A stretch of 64,000 nucleotides of DNA from Lachancea dasiensis (Eukaryota > Ascomycota > Saccharomycetes > Saccharomycetales > Saccharomycetaceae), in assembly GCA_900074725.1 (NCBI GenBank), contig LT598458.1, positions 1,054,001-1,118,000 of the forward strand, given 5' to 3'. Positions 23,671 through 32,699 of the stretch are shown piece by piece. The position numbers and the translations under genes are program-made. The notes beneath the pieces were generated by a model. The model was not told where the DNA came from. It was given only the letters and a program-made list of their open reading frames with translations, and searched no databases. Every line of letters begins with the position of its first letter. The stretch's first letter is position 1.

Positions 23671-23952
23671 CTACTGCTTCAAGGAGTCGACAGCTCCAAG
23701 AATAACCTTGGCGTAGTCCAAGTTTGGATCTTCCAAGTCGAACTTAGCCACAGAGCCCGACGACGCTTCTTTCTTAGGAGCGTGCAACTTTGCGTACTCG
23801 GCCTTGGCTTGTTCGATCAATTGCAACTTATCAGAATAGGCTTTTTGTTCGGACTTTCTGGCAGCTTCAGACTTCAAACCTAAGTCAGTCTTCAATCCGA
23901 CGGCAATACCCAACGCAACCGCAGAATATCTCAAAACGTTTAGCGTAGACAT
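23671..23952 (-). CDS. TIM11: F1Fo ATP synthase subunit e
   Basis: 93 residues from the ATG at 23952; the frame extends 28 codons further up, but MSTLNVLRYSAVALG matches the S. cerevisiae start MSTVNVLRYSA. It is a small inner-membrane subunit that promotes dimerisation of ATP synthase and shapes cristae. The single membrane segment has the GxxxG dimerisation motif at residues 15-19, followed by a charged, helical tail (KLQLIEQAKAEYAKLHAPKKE) and the conserved FDLEDPNLDYAKVIL. It corresponds to YDR322C-A. The upstream region is shared divergently with PTC7. Confidence 0.95.
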   Translation of the reverse strand: MSTLNVLRYSAVALGIAVGLKTDLGLKSEAARKSEQKAYSDKLQLIEQAKAEYAKLHAPKKEASSGSVAKFDLEDPNLDYAKVILGAVDSLKQ

Positions 23953-24296
23953 GGTTCTCAAAAAGATGCTTGAATTACGGGGGAAAAACGCTTGGAAAGG
24001 TCTTAGTTGGCTGAATAGATCAGAAAACGAGTTCACAAGCTAAATTTCTAGCCAATTGAGCTGGTTATTTACCTTTTATCGTCTTCGAGTGAAGTTAGTG
24101 AATTTGTTTGTCCGCTTCATGAAAATTTGATAAAATTGAAATAATTACCGGAACTTGAAATATGTTGTTGATAATTCGATCTACACAGTGTGCTAGAATT
24201 CAAAAATAAAGATAAGGTCACTTAAAGTGTCAATGGTCAATTGATTCTCCTAACTGGCCTATATAATAGCACTTTTTACCGTAAAATTTGTGCCAT
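23953..24296. other. Divergent TIM11 / PTC7 promoter
   Basis: 344 nt, AT-rich. A CCAAT core occurs at about 24052-24056, which could be a Hap2/3/4/5 site suited to a respiratory gene such as TIM11. One core motif is weak evidence. Confidence 0.4.
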
Positions 24297-25325
24297 ATGT
24301 TTGTAGCTAGTAGTCGAGCTGGTTTTCGTGGGTTGTATCGTGGTAGGAGTATGTATCTTTGTGTGGTATTATTGGCTCTGGTGGTGGCACGATTACTAAC
24401 GGAACCAGGAGCTTACCAGTGGCGATATTGGAGCCAGCGGGGATTTTTCTCGGGATCGGCAGGTACTTCTCAGCATACCGGGGGCTCCTCCGGATATAGC
24501 TACAAGTATGCGGTAGCGTACCAGGCCAAAGACCGATCAGATGGTGTGTACGCGGGATTGTCAAAGCTAGACTCGCCCACTGGAGAAGACAACTACTTTG
24601 TGGGCGCCAGAAGTGAACACGACGTATTTGCAGGCGTGGCAGACGGTGTAGGTGGGTGGGTGGACCTCGGATTTGATTCGAGTGCCATCAGCCGCGAGCT
24701 GTGTGGGTCAATGCTGGACATGTCAACAGCGCAAAGCAAGTCCTTGTCACCCAAACAATTAATAGACGCGGCATACAGGAAGATCAAAAATGACGGATCC
24801 GTTCAAGTTGGTGGGACGACGGCCATTGTGGCACATTTCCCACCCAACGGAACGCTTAAGATTGCAAATCTGGGGGATTCGTGGTGTGGGGTCTTCCGCA
24901 ACAACAAGCTGGTTTTTCAAACCAAATTTCAAACTGTGGGATTTAACGCTCCTTACCAGCTGGCCATCATCCCGGAACAGTTGGTTCGGGAAGCGGCGAA
25001 GAAGGGTAGTTCTTATATTCAAAACAGTCCGAGCGATGCAGACGAGTATCAATTCCAACTCAAGAAAAATGACGTGATAATGCTGGCAACTGATGGGGTC
25101 ACAGACAACATTGCCACGGGCGACATGGAGCTGTTCTTGAGCAACAGTGCCAGTGGCGAAGATCTTCAACACATTAGCCAAAAATTTGTAAATCAAGTGG
25201 TCCAACTCAGCAAGGACACCAACTTTCCTAGCGTATTTTCACAGGAGATGTCGAGGCTTACAGGAAAACGTTATCTTGGTGGCAAAGAGGACGACATAAC
25301 TGTAGTAGTTGTTAAAGTAGAATAA
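24297..25325 (+). CDS. PTC7: PP2C phosphatase Ptc7, with an optional in-frame intron
   Basis: Type 2C Ser/Thr phosphatase that in S. cerevisiae acts on coenzyme Q biosynthesis and mitophagy. Unspliced, 342 residues; spliced join(24297..24348, 24409..25325), 322 residues. PP2C metal and active-site motifs are present: PTGEDNYF, FAGVADGVGGW, GGTTAIVAHF, ANLGDSWCGVFR, MLATDGVTDN and GGKEDDITVVV. In the unspliced product a hydrophobic segment (MYLCVVLLALVVARLL, about residues 19-34) precedes the catalytic domain. Splicing would delete exactly this segment and leave a basic, Ser/Arg-rich presequence. S. cerevisiae PTC7 does the same: spliced protein goes to mitochondria, unspliced to the nuclear envelope. 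It is convergent with NMD2, 80 nt away, as in YHR076W-077C. Confidence 0.95.
   Translation: MFVASSRAGFRGLYRGRSMYLCVVLLALVVARLLTEPGAYQWRYWSQRGFFSGSAGTSQHTGGSSGYSYKYAVAYQAKDRSDGVYAGLSKLDSPTGEDNYFVGARSEHDVFAGVADGVGGWVDLGFDSSAISRELCGSMLDMSTAQSKSLSPKQLIDAAYRKIKNDGSVQVGGTTAIVAHFPPNGTLKIANLGDSWCGVFRNNKLVFQTKFQTVGFNAPYQLAIIPEQLVREAAKKGSSYIQNSPSDADEYQFQLKKNDVIMLATDGVTDNIATGDMELFLSNSASGEDLQHISQKFVNQVVQLSKDTNFPSVFSQEMSRLTGKRYLGGKEDDITVVVVKVE
24349..24408 (+). other. PTC7: PTC7 in-frame intron encoding a membrane segment
   Basis: 60 nt, a multiple of three, with no stop. Donor GTATGT (24349-24354), perfect branch point TACTAAC (24394-24400), acceptor CAG (24406-24408), only 9 nt from the branch A. The next CAG (24417-24419) would shift the frame. 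Removal of 20 codons deletes the predicted transmembrane helix. Confidence 0.75.
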
Positions 25326-25405
25326 AGTGTTACTTATTTTTAGTGTGTGTCTGCTTTTTATGCATGCACTGGCCACTTTGCTACGATTACATATTGATGC
25401 TCTAT

Positions 25406-28400
25406 TTACTCGAAGCTTTGGCTCATAACGATATTTTTAATCTTTTCACGCTCTGCCTTTAACTTCTGTTCCTCTTGTAAAATACCCGACACGAATTTCA
25501 CATTTCTCGGCAGACCCAGAGTACGCGTCTGACTTTTCTTGCCAGACTTGCTTAAAAATGTGAAAGCAACCTTCTTTGATGGTGTATCTTGAGCTTGGGG
25601 CATGGATCTGCTTTCTCTTTCTGAATCCAAATTGATACCAGATGAAATCATAGGCATGTTGTTAGAAAAAGCTTTTTCATTTTTTCGGCTCTCCAAAGAC
25701 TCTTGCACAAGTAACTGAAACTGCTTCTCCATTTCTTCCTCCGCTTTCAGCTCTTCTTCTGATCTCAGCTTTGACATATGAGCTTCTTGAGCTCTTCTTT
25801 GTTCTAACTCATCTTCATCTGAATCCTCATTTTCGTCGTCGTCCCCGCCTACATCGTCATCTTCCAGTGAATCTTCATCATCCCCAGAATCACTGCTATC
25901 TTGATAATAGGACCCCGTAGACAAATTCGCTTCGGTTCCGTCATCGCTATCTAAATCATTTACGCTTTCCCTTTCATTGTCCTTGTCGTCCTCATCCTCG
26001 GCTTCGTCCTCTTCGTCATCGTCTTCTTCTTCCTCATCATCGTCGTCCATATCATTCTCGATTTCAGCGCCGCCCTCCACCGTCCCTCCAGCCATGGGAA
26101 TTTTGAGGCAACTAGACAATTCGTTGGCACATGCTATCAAATCGTAACACCTTTCGAATTCCAATCCTGCGGTGAGTGCGTTGAAGCATTCGGTAACTTT
26201 GAACTGAGTCTCTTTCGGCAAAGGTTGTTCTTTCGTTAGAACGTAATATTCAAAGAATCTCATAAAGGTTGAGATTTGCTTCTTTTTGCTTGGGGGGATG
26301 TCACGAATGGTTAATAAAGTGGTTGTCACTAAATGAATGCGGAAATAACTGTCCGGCATATCAAATTCGTTTATCATAAATGGAGTTGGTTTACCCCCAG
26401 GATAGCCAAACCTGATAATTTTGTAGAGTACTTCTAAAACAACCTCAAATTTGACTAGGTTGTTGTTGCATAGAGCCGCCAAAAATTTCACTTGAGCAAT
26501 TCTTATCATATTCAAATTGAACTCGTTGACCTCTGACCCGCGCTCTACTTTTTCCACAATGGTATCAACGATTAAAATCACAAAATTGCGGTAATACGGA
26601 AAGAGGCCATCCAATACTTTAGCTAGAAGATCAATGTTTTGGTAACTCACCTTCTCTGGCTTAGAGAATAAGGAAACCATTGTCTTGTGCAAATTGGCAT
26701 CTTTCCAGTGCGCCCGCCGCAAAAGTTTCACGATTTTCTCAGGCTGTAAAGTATGAAGCTCCTTTCGTATGAGTATACGATAGAACTTTTGCTCTGGAGT
26801 TAATTCAGTCGACTCAGCATTCAACTTACTCAGTGACGGCGGGTAAATTAGAATAATAAGGTTTTCAAGTGCACACTTATTGCTAACGGTGAGATCGTGT
26901 TCCTTCTTTTTTTGCTGTACAAGGTCTACCATCTTTTCCATTTGTTCCTTATGGCTCGGATTGTTGATGAGAAATTTACCAAAGTTTTCAAACAGAATCG
27001 TTAAAATCTCAATGTTGTTGGGAATCTGAATATTCATTATCAAAGTTCTTATTTTGTGAAAAATAAGATACGAAGGAACAAGCATGAATTTCACCATCTC
27101 GCTGAAAAAAATGACGTTTCTAACATTGATTTTATTCGAACGCAATTGATTTCTGAATCCGTTATCCAAATGTTGGATTAGTTCATCTTTCACATCGCTT
27201 AAACTTTCTGCATTACTCGCAACGAATCGAGCGTAAATCCTTAGCTTACTCCAATCTGTAGTTTCCATGAAAACTTTTAAAAGTCTTCTTTTTGTGGCCT
27301 TTTTATTTAGGCAATCTGTCCACAGTCTAAATGAGAGATCATCAATGGCTTCCTTTGTATCAGCCAATTCCAAATTGACAAAAAAATCGTTGAGTTTTTC
27401 AGGATCGGCTGGCTCCTTCTCCTCAACTTCTTTCACCACTTCTGCTAAGTCCGGAAGCACTTCATAAAATTTTCGTGTCTCTTCATTTTCCCAAACCCTT
27501 TCCGAGCTTGTCTTTTGTTGATTAGTGATCATTGAAGTAGTACTGGAAGACGACTCCTCTGTGTGCCTTTCTAGTTTTGGTGCCTCTAAGTGTAGAGCGT
27601 TACTCAAAATAGCTACTGCCGTTTCGAACCTCTCAAAAATGGGCAACAAAGCGTTGTACTCCTCGATATATTCATCTGTACTTTTTCCCGTTCTTATTTG
27701 AGCCTTCTGATGTTCTTTCAAAAGCTTATTCAAAGATTTGTTAATCTCCATTATTTGAGAAATAGCTGCTTCTGTGAATGCTTTGAAAAGTGACACCAAG
27801 ACTTTGCTGGTGTCCTGGTCAACTAAACTCGGCTCATGCTGCGGCTCGCTGCTAAAAAACTGACTATATTTGACAACAAACGTAGTAGCCACAGTAGTAG
27901 TCAAGCCAGTTTTAAAGCGATAGTTCAAGACCTCCTTGAGAATAGTAAATAAAATTGGCTCTTTTCTCCCCAATTTCTTTGCTATGAATGGCGGCAAGTT
28001 ATCCTTTGATAATCGATCCAAACTATTGAAAAGCCCCACAAGATAAAGTTCCGTGAAAAGCCTCATATGGGCTCGCAGTCTGGATATTTTTAACTGCTCT
28101 TCTTTCTCTGAGTCACATTCAATTGACAGTGTTGTAAAGTTGTGTAGGAAGAGTTCCATCAATGGGGGTGTAAAGCTATATCCAAAACGCTGATGTAGAG
28201 AACTCATGACCTCTACGCACGCCTCGATATCATCGCTTTTTCCAGAAAATTTACCAAGACCCTCATTTGCCACAACCACTAGTTCGGATAAGTATTTCTC
28301 AAGCGATACTTCTTCTATATCTTTCAAGAGTGATGTTTTGGAATCTTTGGAAATACCCAATTTCAGTTTCCGGATGAACCCAGTATTTCTCTTTATACTT

Positions 28401-28575
28401 GAGTCAAGTTTCTTTCCTGCTTGTGGTAAATTTAACTCACCATCCCATGCTTTGTTGTTTAGCTCCAATAACTTCTGGCTCCTTTCATCCTACTCATAAT
28501 TAAATACAATCGTTAGTTTCGTATTTAAGACAAAACTATCAAGCTTTCATGGCTCGCTTCCTAACTTACATTCAT
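25406..28575 (-). CDS. NMD2: Nonsense-mediated decay factor Upf2/Nmd2 (spliced, minimal first exon)
   Basis: CDS complement(join(25406..28489, 28570..28575)), 1029 residues (S. cerevisiae 1089). It bridges Upf1 and Upf3 in nonsense-mediated mRNA decay. Exon 1 is only ATG AAT. Exon 2 continues DERSQKLLELNNKAWDGE, matching the S. cerevisiae start that ends in LNTRAWNGE. Three MIF4G-type helical regions fill residues 20-800, with signature blocks LDSSIKRNTGFIRKLK and NKINVRNVIFFSEMVKF. A strongly acidic stretch (about 795-900) precedes the C-terminal Upf1-binding region (KKVAFTFLSKSGKKSQTR). The frame without the first exon lacks a plausible ATG. S. cerevisiae NMD2 also has an intron just after its start codon. 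Confidence 0.96.
28490..28569 (-). other. NMD2: NMD2 intron
   Basis: 80 nt. Donor GTAAGT (28564-28569), branch point AACTAAC (28512-28518), branch A to acceptor 23 nt, acceptor TAG (28490-28492). Phase 0 after two codons. Confidence 0.85.
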
Positions 28576-29352
28576 AGCTTAGTGTCAAAATTCACTATGC
28601 TGCAGTTTTCTAGGTTATTGTAGCTTTACTTAAACTGGTGCTCTCTTCAATATTATTCATTTAAATTATTCTAGCCTTAGTGTATGATGACAGCTTCCTA
28701 GGATACTGGATTGAAGCCGCATCATCGCGCACTCAAAGATATAGTGGATCATCTCGCACACTTTTGTGTACTTGAATTCAATCACCAAACTGGCCTTCTT
28801 GTTACATACACTTATAACCAATGCAGCCCAAGACAAGCTTCAAATTCATGTTAAAACCTTGCGCATGGTGGTAACGACACATCATAGAATTCACTGCTAT
28901 GCTGAATGATACAATTATGTTACAAATCTCTCACTCTTGAAACCTTATCATAGTTGCTTGGCTCATCAACTTTAGTAGCGGGGAGCATTAGACTCGCCCT
29001 ACTTTCCGATGTCGCAAGTAAAGAGCACTTGTTAAAGGTAATGAACTGACTCTGGCTCAGAAGATTATGAACAAGGTAGTTAGATAGATATTACAATACA
29101 GAACAGAAGGGGTTTGTTTTCTATTCGAATTTCCCATATCAAATACTTGCTATGTGTTTAGTCACAAACGGAGAAGGATACTCTTGAGGATCGGAGGTTT
29201 ATAGTCCACCGAAGTTGCAATTGAAAAAGAATTTTCCCTCGTACCGCCAAGGAGAGTAACCATCTCATTGACCCCTTGAGCAAACTCTCTACCAACAATT
29301 TCAGCTGTCATCAGTGCTGCAACTATTATATAGCGTTTGTTTAGTCAAATCT
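28576..29352. other. NMD2 promoter / PEP7 3' flank
   Basis: 777 nt between tandem minus-strand genes, long for this window. I found no tRNA boxes, no ORF above 60 codons and no recognisable motif. It may hold an unannotated non-coding RNA, but nothing in the sequence shows it. Confidence 0.4.
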
Positions 29353-30930
29353 TCAACTGAATCCTTCGTCTCCCAGGAGGTTACTTAATTCCCCAGCCTG
29401 CAATTTGAGCTCCTCGAGATTCTTGCTTAAGGTCGTAGCTTCTTCAAACTTACGTTGCTTCGTGGCATTAGCAATCATATTTTCAACCAAGTACTTCTGT
29501 TCGTTCAGGACCATCAGTTGGGTGCGATATTCCTTCACTTCCTGGATAGTGAGGTTGTTGCTCGACCGCCCACTGATTGCATTAGATGTAGCTTCTGGTG
29601 AAGGTTCCTGTGATGACTCGATTTGTGATGCTAGGTGAGATGTTAAATTTTTCAACGGTAGCATGTTCTGCTGTATAAATAGAGAGGCCTGTGATACAAT
29701 AGATGATTGGATCCGCGCCTCAGTTGGGTTTCTGGCATGGCTGTTTAAAATTTGTTTGGTGATTCTGTCGTATCCCGCGAAGGAATCTAGCAACCTGCGT
29801 CGAGCTCTAGAAAGTTTAGCGACATCACTCGCATTTGGTGATTTGGCGTCTTCATATGATTGTTCGGTCGTGGCCTCTTTGAGACTCTGAGTAGCCGAAA
29901 TAATAATGGCTGCGGTGCCATGCATCCTTTCGTAGAGCTGAAAGATGGTAGACAAAGGCATAGCAAGTTCAGCGTCAAATTTACGATTTTTAAAGAGAAA
30001 CTGAGAGCACATCGAACATACCCGTATTTGCGTGCTTAATTCAGAGATTTCCAACTCAGGTGGAAGTCGAATGGGGAGGTCTGCTGCCGCATTAATCATG
30101 TTGGTAATGGGAATTTGGTTCGAGCAATTCGTTGCACCATCATCGCAAACTACCTTCCCACAGAGCCTGCAGTGGTGCTTACGCAACGTTACCCCAAAAC
30201 CCTTGAAACATAAACTGCAAGCTAGAGCAAATTGATCTGGAACCCAGGGAACAATACTCTTTTCGAGGCGCGAAATTTCTGCAGCTTTCCTGACGGAACC
30301 CAGAATACTGTCTCGGTGCTTCAAATTGACGTGTGTGATCCCGTTAATCAATCTCACAAACCTATTTTCAAGCTGCAGAAGCAATAGTTGTTTATCTTCT
30401 ACTTTCGAGCGTCTGAGCTTCAGAAATACATCGGTTTTACTCTCCACAGCGCCAAAACTGTTACGGCCAAGCTTTTTCAAGGAGCAATTGCGGCAGCACC
30501 TACACCACTCACCCCTCTCGATGTCATACGCTGCTTGTTCATTGAGTCTCATGGCATTCTGGCAGTGTTTGAAGCAAAATAGCTGTCCACAATGGCGACA
30601 GTTTATGATCCCAGTAGAAGTGTGTAGTTTTACGTTACATTCTGAGCATCGGCTTTGGCCCTTATTCATTTTGGCCCAGTGGGACCTTTGCAGGACAAAT
30701 TTGGGCTTTTTGGTAGACCTCTTTTGATCAACTGCTTTATTACCATCCCAAATGGGGGTATTTAACCCTCCAGTATCTGAGCTCTGTTCCGAAAACCCAT
30801 GAACTACATCTAAATGGATGTTCAACTGCAACAGGTCTTTAGAGACTTCATTACATACTGGACAAACATTTCCTACGTCATTCTCACTTTCAAATCCACC
30901 CAAAAACCGTGGCCCTTCGATTATATCCAT
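29353..30930 (-). CDS. PEP7: FYVE-domain endosomal tethering factor Pep7/Vac1
   Basis: 525 residues from the ATG at 30930; S. cerevisiae Pep7 has 515. It binds PI3P, Vps21 (Rab5), Vps45 and Pep12 and tethers Golgi-derived vesicles to endosomes on the vacuolar sorting route. An N-terminal C2H2 finger is seen at about 23-44 (CPVCNEVSKDLL...HLDVVH). FYVE-type fingers follow: a divergent one (CSECNVKL ... CRHCGQLFCFKHC) and a classical one with the PI3P-binding motif RKHHCRLCGKVVC. The C-terminal 200 residues are helical, including a terminal coiled region (KQRKFEEATTLSKNLEELKL) typical of Rab5 binding. It equals YDR323C. It is divergent from the YHR078W-like gene, with only 135 nt between starts. 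Confidence 0.95.
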   Translation of the reverse strand: MDIIEGPRFLGGFESENDVGNVCPVCNEVSKDLLQLNIHLDVVHGFSEQSSDTGGLNTPIWDGNKAVDQKRSTKKPKFVLQRSHWAKMNKGQSRCSECNVKLHTSTGIINCRHCGQLFCFKHCQNAMRLNEQAAYDIERGEWCRCCRNCSLKKLGRNSFGAVESKTDVFLKLRRSKVEDKQLLLLQLENRFVRLINGITHVNLKHRDSILGSVRKAAEISRLEKSIVPWVPDQFALACSLCFKGFGVTLRKHHCRLCGKVVCDDGATNCSNQIPITNMINAAADLPIRLPPELEISELSTQIRVCSMCSQFLFKNRKFDAELAMPLSTIFQLYERMHGTAAIIISATQSLKEATTEQSYEDAKSPNASDVAKLSRARRRLLDSFAGYDRITKQILNSHARNPTEARIQSSIVSQASLFIQQNMLPLKNLTSHLASQIESSQEPSPEATSNAISGRSSNNLTIQEVKEYRTQLMVLNEQKYLVENMIANATKQRKFEEATTLSKNLEELKLQAGELSNLLGDEGFS

Positions 30931-31065
30931 ATTGAGCCCAGCATGCCTCAAATTTGTGTTGAGCTTAAATCTGCTTCTTGTTAGTTGACTTGGGATATTG
31001 AATTTAGTTATATAAATATATGGATAAATATACCAAAAGTGAAGGCAACGATATGCAAAGTGCTG

Positions 31066-32664
31066 ATGAATTCCAATGACCTAGCTCTTACTATAATATT
31101 GGCCATATCATTTGGAGTATGCTCCAGAGTTTGCTATACTTTTTTATGGTTCAGGGCTCAAGAGGTCTTTGACATTGGTGGTCCAGGTGTAATTAGCGAA
31201 ATGATGGACATGAGTATAGTTCAGGGCCATAAGGCCGGCTTTATATCCAAGTTCTACAGCCATTTCTCAATTTCATCACGCAACATGGGAAAGTTTGTAA
31301 GAGTTCTGTTTGCTTCGACATTTGCCCTGTGTTTGGTCGCTGTGGAACTGACATTGTGGCAAATTTTAGTGGCCGAAGATAGCAATTTTAACAGTGCTGG
31401 AATTGGGGCTTTTGTATGGCTGATTGATTCGGTAGCACTTGGCCTGATTCTAATTTTGGTGCAACCATTTTTGATCTTGTTAACGATGCTCAATAAGTTT
31501 TATGGTGATAGAATGGGTGTTGATTATTTAACAATGGTTTCCTGTGCATTGATCCTAACTTGGATATATTGTTTGACAGGACTCAATTGGGGGCCCTTTG
31601 GTGCGTCAACTAGCCTTCTGACCAAAGTATCTGTTATTGGGGTTAGTATCATGGCAACGCTCTCTGGAGTGGCCTCCCTGTCGACACCGTATTACGTGGT
31701 GCAGTTTTTTTGGCAAAAGCGAACTGGGGTAGTCTCTAATACCGCGCCCAACAACATTCGCGTTTTGTTACTGGACGAGGTTGTGTTGATGGAGAAAAAG
31801 AGGGAGTGTGATCAAAAGATCCAGGAGAATCTAATTCTCTTGCGCAAGGTGGAACGAGAACCCGGGGGAACAAACTCTGTTGTAAGGCAGCAACTCGTTG
31901 ACCAGATTAGCACACTTCAATTAGACTTAGCAAAGCTAGAACAAAGTTCCAGAGATCCGAAGTTCGTACGTTTACTGAAGCAGGGAGTTCAGCTTTCGTT
32001 TCTGGTATACTGTGTCTACAAACTGCTATCGACCGCGTTAATCAAAATTCCTGCGATGGTTGCCCACACATACTATTACCCGAACGACTATGACTACAGA
32101 CACTTTGGCGGTTCCGCCGATGGCTCAACAAAAGTTGCCGATCCGTTGGCGGTAACACTGTCAAAAATTTTGAACTTCCTGTTTTTTCGCTTCAAACACC
32201 AAGAAGGACAGGATTTTCTTGTCAAACAAATTTCGATGATCCTGTCAGTTTCCCTGTTTGGCTGCTCCGTTTCAACAGTCGTGACCACAGTGTCGTACTT
32301 AACAACGCTTCTGCCGCACAGAATTCAAATTTTGGCACTGAGAACTATGACCAAAGATGCTTCAGAGGTCGTGCTTCCTAAATCAAACAAAGATTCGCTC
32401 AGAAGATTGAGAAACCCATCTGTTATCAAAAACCTGCTTATATCTGAGCTCACCGGAATTTATGTCCTCGCGACCATTTTAATGATTCGTTCCAATTTGC
32501 CTATGGATGTGAATGAACGTCTAAATCGAATGCTTGGTGCAAGTTTTGGCGTTCCCAACGTAATACTTGATGTATGGTTTGACAAAATGTTTGCAGTAAG
32601 CTCATTACTTACTTTCGTGGGTATAAGGGTCGCAGAGAACAGGGCTACAAATCATTACTCATGA
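31066..32664 (+). CDS. Multi-span membrane protein, YHR078W family (GPHR-like)
   Basis: 532 residues from the first ATG (31066); S. cerevisiae YHR078W has 552. About eight or nine hydrophobic segments are visible, with a charged, probably coiled-coil cytosolic loop at about 243-300 (EVVLMEKKRECDQKIQEN). The layout, with a helical loop between two membrane blocks, fits the GPHR/GPR89 type of Golgi pH regulator, to which YHR078W has been compared. No biochemical role is established that I can rely on. The assignment comes from position between NMD2 and IRE1 (YHR077C and YHR079C). The stop lies 35 nt from the convergent UTP4 stop. Confidence 0.85.
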   Translation: MNSNDLALTIILAISFGVCSRVCYTFLWFRAQEVFDIGGPGVISEMMDMSIVQGHKAGFISKFYSHFSISSRNMGKFVRVLFASTFALCLVAVELTLWQILVAEDSNFNSAGIGAFVWLIDSVALGLILILVQPFLILLTMLNKFYGDRMGVDYLTMVSCALILTWIYCLTGLNWGPFGASTSLLTKVSVIGVSIMATLSGVASLSTPYYVVQFFWQKRTGVVSNTAPNNIRVLLLDEVVLMEKKRECDQKIQENLILLRKVEREPGGTNSVVRQQLVDQISTLQLDLAKLEQSSRDPKFVRLLKQGVQLSFLVYCVYKLLSTALIKIPAMVAHTYYYPNDYDYRHFGGSADGSTKVADPLAVTLSKILNFLFFRFKHQEGQDFLVKQISMILSVSLFGCSVSTVVTTVSYLTTLLPHRIQILALRTMTKDASEVVLPKSNKDSLRRLRNPSVIKNLLISELTGIYVLATILMIRSNLPMDVNERLNRMLGASFGVPNVILDVWFDKMFAVSSLLTFVGIRVAENRATNHYS

Positions 32665-32699
32665 TTAATAAGTATTTGTAGATAAATGCATTGTGCTAG

